Positions 6,258-8,596 of a stretch of DNA of 8,596 nt are shown here, piece by piece. The position numbers were made by a program, and so were the translations under genes. How positions within the stretch are numbered: the first letter of the stretch is position 1; each line of letters starts with the position of its first letter. This DNA comes from CAYLLT01 sp964591605 (GTDB lineage: Bacteria > Planctomycetota > Phycisphaerae > UBA1845 > PWPN01): NCBI GenBank assembly GCA_964591605.1, contig CAZQEN010000325.1, positions 1 through 8,596 on the forward strand, written 5' to 3'. The notes beneath the pieces were generated by a model. That model was not told the DNA's origin, did no database searches, and worked only from the letters and a program-made list of their open reading frames with translations.

Positions 6258-6265
6258 CGTCCGCC

Positions 6266-7261
6266 ATGGCGCGTCATCACCCGAAAGCAAAGCCCGTGCG
6301 TCGACCACGGCCGCAACTGCCCCCGCTTCCCCCGCGGCCGCCCGATGCACACAAGGGCGACTTCGGCCGCGTCCTCGTGCTCGGCGGAAGCATGGGCATG
6401 TCCGGCGCGCCCGCATTGACCGCGCTGGGGGCCCTGCGGGCCGGGGCGGGGCTCGTCACGATGGCCGTGCCGCGCAGCATCCAGCCGATCGTGGCCACGC
6501 TCTGCCCCTGCGCAACGAGCATCGGCCTGCCCGAGACCGCCGATGGCCGGATCGAGCCTGCGGCTGCACTGCGCGAGCTCCGGGAGCGGGGGCTGGCCGG
6601 CGAGCGGGCGCCCGCCGCGCCCGACGTCCTCGTGACCGGCATGGGCGCGGGTCGGGGCTTGGCCTCACATGCCCGCGCGTTCTGGGAGCTGATCAACGCT
6701 TTCCGTGTGGAAGCCTGCGTGCCCACCGTGGCGGACGCGGACGCTCTGAACATGCTGCGCGGCGACGGCTCGAACACCGATAAGCCGTGGATCGAATCGT
6801 TCCACCCGCGCACCATCATGACCCCGCATCCCGGGGAACTGGCGCGAATGCTGGGCGTATCGCCGCGGGACATCCAGTCTGATCGCCGGGCGGCGGTTGC
6901 CCGCGCCCTGCAACGCATGAGCACGCGCGACCCGGCCGAGCCGCAACCCGTGCTTGTCCTCAAGGGCGCTGGCACGCTCGTCTCGCAGGGCCAGCGCCTC
7001 CATGTGAACCGCACGGGCAACGCGGGCATGGCCACCGGCGGAACGGGCGATGTGCTTTCCGGTGTGATCGCCGCGCTGGTCGCCCAGAAGCTCGACCTCT
7101 TCGATGCGGCCGTCCTGGGCGTTCACCTGCACGGTCTGGCCGGCGACCGGGCCGCCCGCGAGCGGGGCATGATCTCGCTCATCGCGACCGACCTGCTCGA
7201 CTTCCTGCCCGGAGCCCTCCTATCCTTCTCGATGGCAGGCCGCGCCGTCCCACGCCGATGA
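6266..7261 (+). CDS. nnrD: ADP-dependent NAD(P)H-hydrate dehydratase, stand-alone
   Basis: This 331-residue cytosolic metabolite-repair enzyme uses ADP to dehydrate the S form of NADHX or NADPHX back to NADH or NADPH. It has the ribokinase-like YjeF C-terminal fold: HKGDFGRVLVLGGSMGMSGA (29-48), LGALRAGAGLVTMAVP (54-69), VADADALN (155-162), TPHPGELARMLG (186-197), LVLKGAGTLV (230-239) and the nucleotide-binding and catalytic stretch NRTGNAGMATGGTGDVLSG (248-266), with the catalytic Asp262 in GGTGD, then HLHGLAGDRAA (287-297). The YjeF N-terminal epimerase domain (NnrE), often fused in bacteria, is absent here and would have to be encoded elsewhere. Residues 1-28 are a short Arg/Pro-rich lead. 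The usual GPGLG-type loop reads GMGAGRG (125-131), a mild deviation. The ATG at 6266 is chosen because the in-frame sequence upstream crosses a palindromic repeat and because a -10 box lies 8 nt before it. Confidence 0.93.
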   Translation: MARHHPKAKPVRRPRPQLPPLPPRPPDAHKGDFGRVLVLGGSMGMSGAPALTALGALRAGAGLVTMAVPRSIQPIVATLCPCATSIGLPETADGRIEPAAALRELRERGLAGERAPAAPDVLVTGMGAGRGLASHARAFWELINAFRVEACVPTVADADALNMLRGDGSNTDKPWIESFHPRTIMTPHPGELARMLGVSPRDIQSDRRAAVARALQRMSTRDPAEPQPVLVLKGAGTLVSQGQRLHVNRTGNAGMATGGTGDVLSGVIAALVAQKLDLFDAAVLGVHLHGLAGDRAARERGMISLIATDLLDFLPGALLSFSMAGRAVPRR

Positions 7262-7281
7262 GCTTCGGCGTCTCGAGCGCG

Positions 7282-7300
7282 GCAGGGCCCACGACCCTGC
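7282..7300 (+). terminator. Weak hairpin after nnrD
   Basis: GCAGGG (7282-7287) pairs with CCCTGC (7295-7300) across a 7-nt loop, 20 bases past the nnrD stop. There is no T-run. It could be a weak terminator or processing stem; the next gene starts only 30 bases later on the same strand, so read-through is likely. Confidence 0.25.
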
Positions 7301-7329
7301 GGTGCAGACGGCAGCGGTGAGGACGCGGC

Positions 7330-7596
7330 ATGCTTCCCACGGAGGATGGTCGCGTGCACAAGGAACCTCATCAGATGCGCGGCTCGGAGCTGCGGGCCCT
7401 CAAGCAGGAGCTTGAAACCCGGCTTCGGGAATGTGCCGATCGTCGTCAGTGTGACAATCTGCGGCGCCGGATCGAAGAGCTGGACGCGGAGATCCGCCGA
7501 AGATCGCGCATCGGACGATCCGTCAGCCATGAGTCACAGCGTAGCGATCGGGGCGGCAGTCGCCCGGGCCGCCCGAATGGCGCGAATTCCAGGTGA
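7330..7596 (+). CDS. Small coiled-coil hypothetical protein
   Basis: An 88-residue protein I do not recognise. GTGAGGA ends about 6 nt before the ATG and serves as ribosome binding site. Residues 16-58 (from MRGSELRALKQELETRLREC to EELDAEIRRR) form a highly charged amphipathic segment with leucines at heptad-like spacing, probably an antiparallel helical hairpin or coiled coil. The C-terminal 30 residues are Arg/Ser/Gly-rich and probably disordered. Third codon positions are strongly G or C in the helical part, as in the neighbouring genes. It follows nnrD by 68 bases on the same strand and could be co-transcribed with it. Met16 is an alternative start. It ends just before a strong hairpin facing the ATP synthase genes. 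Confidence 0.6.
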   Translation: MLPTEDGRVHKEPHQMRGSELRALKQELETRLRECADRRQCDNLRRRIEELDAEIRRRSRIGRSVSHESQRSDRGGSRPGRPNGANSR

Positions 7597-7598
7597 CG

Positions 7599-7621
7599 AC
7601 CGGGCGAAGTTGCCGCCCGGT
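7599..7621. terminator. Bidirectional hairpin between convergent genes
   Basis: ACCGGGCG (7599-7606) pairs perfectly with CGCCCGGT (7614-7621) across a 7-nt loop. It lies 3 bases after the stop of the small coiled-coil gene and 24 bases past the end of atpC on the other strand, the expected place for a shared terminator. It lacks a T-run, so it may act as a stem block or an mRNA 3'-end stabiliser. Confidence 0.5.
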
Positions 7622-7644
7622 TGAGGGCGAAGAGCTGGGATTGC

Positions 7645-8043
7645 CTATCGGGTGGTGGCCAGGCGGAGCTGGGCGCGGGCGCTGGCTTCGAGAGTCGCTT
7701 TGCGCTGGGCGGCGATTTCGTCCGTGGCCTTGATCGACCGGGCCTGGGCGAGCAGGCCGCGGGCCTTCTCCGGGTCGATCCGGTCGCGGGCCAGGGCTTC
7801 CTGTGTCAGGATGACCAGGCGGTTGTCGATGATCTGGGCGAAGCCGCCGGCGATGAACCATTCCTGCTTACTGGTTCCAGATTCTATTCGGAGGCGACCG
7901 GCCCCGAGCTTGGCCAGCAGGGGGGCGCGGTTGTGCAGGATGCCCACCTCGCCGTCGATCGCCGGGAGGGCGACGAACTCGGCGGGGCCTTCGAAGACCG
8001 TGGCTTCGGGCGTGATCACGCTGGTTTGGAATGATGCGGCCAT
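7645..8043 (-). CDS. atpC: F1Fo ATP synthase epsilon subunit
   Basis: The 132-residue epsilon subunit of the F1 rotor stalk couples gamma to the c-ring and can inhibit ATP hydrolysis through its C-terminal helices. Residues 1-85 are the beta-sandwich domain: FQTSVITPEATVFEGPAEFV (5-24), LPAIDGEVGILHNRAPLLAK (26-45) and WFIAGGFAQIIDNRLVILTQ (62-81). Residues 86-132 are the two-helix domain (ALARDRIDPEKARGLLAQAR and AAQRKATLEASARAQLRLAT). Length is normal for the family. It lies downstream of atpD on the same strand, the standard end of an atp operon. The ATG at 8043 is chosen because MAASFQTSVI begins directly before the conserved first strand. A TTG 15 codons upstream would add residues encoded by the intergenic repeat. 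No ordinary Shine-Dalgarno sits next to the ATG; GGGAGG lies about 22 nt away, beyond a hairpin. Confidence 0.95.
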   Translation of the reverse strand: MAASFQTSVITPEATVFEGPAEFVALPAIDGEVGILHNRAPLLAKLGAGRLRIESGTSKQEWFIAGGFAQIIDNRLVILTQEALARDRIDPEKARGLLAQARSIKATDEIAAQRKATLEASARAQLRLATTR

Positions 8044-8045
8044 TG

Positions 8046-8109
8046 TAGGGTGGGCTTTGCCCACCTCCCTTTCGTGTGCAATCTCCAATGGCGGGCGGAG
8101 CCCACCCTG
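8046..8109. mobile_element. GGGTGGGC/GCCCACCC palindromic element, copy 1
   Basis: The left arm at 8046-8065 reads TAGGGTGGGCTTTGCCCACC and is itself a hairpin (GTGGGC-TTT-GCCCAC). The right arm at 8090-8109 is a diverged inverse, GGCGGGCGGAGCCCACCCTG. Only 2 bases separate its left end from the atpC start codon. The 33 bases from 8041 to 8073 recur exactly at 8160-8192. I recall this as a widespread intergenic repeat type, but have not searched it. Confidence 0.7.
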
Positions 8110-8120
8110 TCATCTCGAAT

Positions 8121-8140
8121 GGTGGGCAGAGCCCACCCTG
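8121..8140. repeat. Solo right arm of the palindromic element
   Basis: GGTGGGCAGAGCCCACCCTG matches the right arm of copy 2 (8209-8228) at all but the last base, and has no left arm of its own. Its flank CATCTCGAAT (8111-8120) resembles that of the other right arms. It looks like a remnant of repeated slippage or unequal exchange. Confidence 0.65.
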
Positions 8141-8142
8141 CC

Positions 8143-8162
8143 TGCTGGAACGCTGCGGTCAT
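8143..8162 (-). pseudogene. Duplicated first six codons of atpC
   Basis: Reading leftward from 8162, ATG ACC GCA GCG TTC CAG gives MTAAFQ, against MAASFQ at the true atpC start (14 of 18 bases identical). Both are preceded by the same exact 33-base repeat. After six codons the homology ends and the frame (MTAAFQQAGWALPTI...) runs 48 codons to a stop at 8016-8018, overlapping the atpC start out of frame. This looks like a duplication scar, not a gene, though translation from it could influence atpC. Confidence 0.5.
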
Positions 8163-8164
8163 TG

Positions 8165-8228
8165 TAGGGTGGGCTTTGCCCACCTCCCTTTCCTGTGCCA
8201 TCTCGAATGGTGGGCAGAGCCCACCCTA
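8165..8228. mobile_element. GGGTGGGC/GCCCACCC palindromic element, copy 2 (intact)
   Basis: This is a 64-bp unit. The left arm (8165-8184) TAGGGTGGGCTTTGCCCACC and the reverse complement of the right arm (8209-8228) agree at 19 of 20 bases. Each arm also folds on itself through GTGGGC/GCCCAC. The 24-bp centre is non-coding. It lies 17 bases past the atpD stop. The size and terminal inverted repeats resemble a MITE or REP-type element. Confidence 0.7.
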
Positions 8229-8245
8229 CCATCTCTTGGACTCCC

Positions 8246-8596
8246 TCACGCCTTCAGCTTCTCGGCCTTCGCGGCGGCCTCCTCGATGCTCCCGACGTAC
8301 ATGAACGCCTGCTCCGGGAGATGGTCCCATTTGCCAGCAACGATCTCCTCAAAGCTCCGGATGGTGTCTTCCTTCCGCGTGTAGTTGCCGGGGAAGCCGG
8401 TGAACGGCTCGGCCACGAAGAACGGCTGGCTGAAGAACCGCTCGATCTTGCGGGCCCGGCCGACGGTCAACTTATCTTCCTGGGACAGCTCGTCCACACC
8501 CAGAATTGCGATGATGTCCTGCAGGTCGCGGTAACGCTGCAGAATGCTTTGTACCCGCCGAGCCACCCGGTAGTGCTTCTCGCCGAGGTACTGCGG
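8246..8596 (-). CDS. atpD: F1Fo ATP synthase beta subunit (C-terminal 116 residues; 5' end outside window)
   Basis: The beta subunit carries the catalytic nucleotide sites of F1. Only the C-terminal helical part is present, from PQYLGEKHYRVARRVQ through LQRYRDLQDIIAILGVDELS, LTVGRARKIERFFSQPFFVA and EPFTGFPGNY to the end at ...AAAKAEKLKA; Walker A and B motifs lie outside. The torque-transmitting DELSEED loop reads DELSQED here, with Glu to Gln at the fifth position. It is upstream of atpC on the same strand, but separated from it by 202 bases of repeats instead of the usual few. Confidence 0.97.
   Translation of the reverse strand, partial: PQYLGEKHYRVARRVQSILQRYRDLQDIIAILGVDELSQEDKLTVGRARKIERFFSQPFFVAEPFTGFPGNYTRKEDTIRSFEEIVAGKWDHLPEQAFMYVGSIEEAAAKAEKLKA

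Noticed and set aside
5942..6265. Upstream in-frame extension of nnrD (108 extra residues)
   Set aside because: It crosses the 6082-6174 palindromic element and overlaps the 5' end of the divergent DUF763 gene. The conserved domain begins just after the ATG at 6266.
7123..7530. 135-residue open frame opposite the end of nnrD and the small coiled-coil gene
   Set aside because: It is antisense to two better-supported frames and has no recognisable motif.
8044..8088. Longer atpC starting at TTG 8088
   Set aside because: The 15 added residues are encoded by the palindromic repeat and precede the conserved first strand of epsilon; similar residues also precede the decoy start at 8162, so they belong to the repeat.

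Overview
The window looks like chromosomal DNA from a planctomycete, most likely of the Phycisphaerae type. That is an inference from four things: GC-rich genes, a secreted-type HAF-repeat protein joined to a 'NYSRG(I/L)NGI' module that I associate with planctomycete surface proteins, a YhjA-like tri-haem cytochrome c peroxidase, and long intergenic spaces filled with the palindromic repeat families I remember from such genomes. No ribosomal RNA or other taxonomic marker is present, so the assignment is not firm.

Layout, left to right. (1) 1-1653, minus strand: a 551-residue open frame that runs off the left edge. It has HAF-type repeats followed by the planctomycete module, a clear ribosome binding site and no stop in the window. 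(2) 1654-2359: about 700 bases with no convincing gene, more AT-rich than what follows. (3) 2360-3805, minus: a membrane-anchored tri-haem cytochrome c peroxidase. (4) 3806-4862: about 1.06 kb of non-coding DNA with at least three repeat types. (5) 4863-5993, minus: a DUF763-family protein of unknown function with a helix-hairpin-helix. (6) 5994-6265: a divergent intergenic region with nested palindromes and two face-to-face promoter candidates, each placed so that its transcript would be leaderless. (7) 6266-7261, plus: a stand-alone ADP-dependent NAD(P)H-hydrate dehydratase (nnrD). (8) 7330-7596, plus: a small coiled-coil hypothetical protein. (9) 7599-7621: a strong hairpin between convergent genes. 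(10) 7645-8596, minus: the end of an F1Fo ATP synthase operon, with atpC complete and atpD only as its C-terminal 116 residues.

The genes do not form one pathway. atpD-atpC is a genuine operon fragment, nnrD is metabolite repair, and the peroxidase is a respiratory peroxide-removing enzyme of the cell envelope. The most distinctive structures are non-coding. A GGGTGGGC/GCCCACCC inverted-repeat element sits between atpD and atpC and touches the atpC start codon, where it has been duplicated together with the first six atpC codons. A nested cruciform element lies between the DUF763 gene and nnrD. Another inverted-repeat element lies upstream of the peroxidase. I found no CRISPR array, tRNA, rRNA, transposase gene or recognisable defence system.
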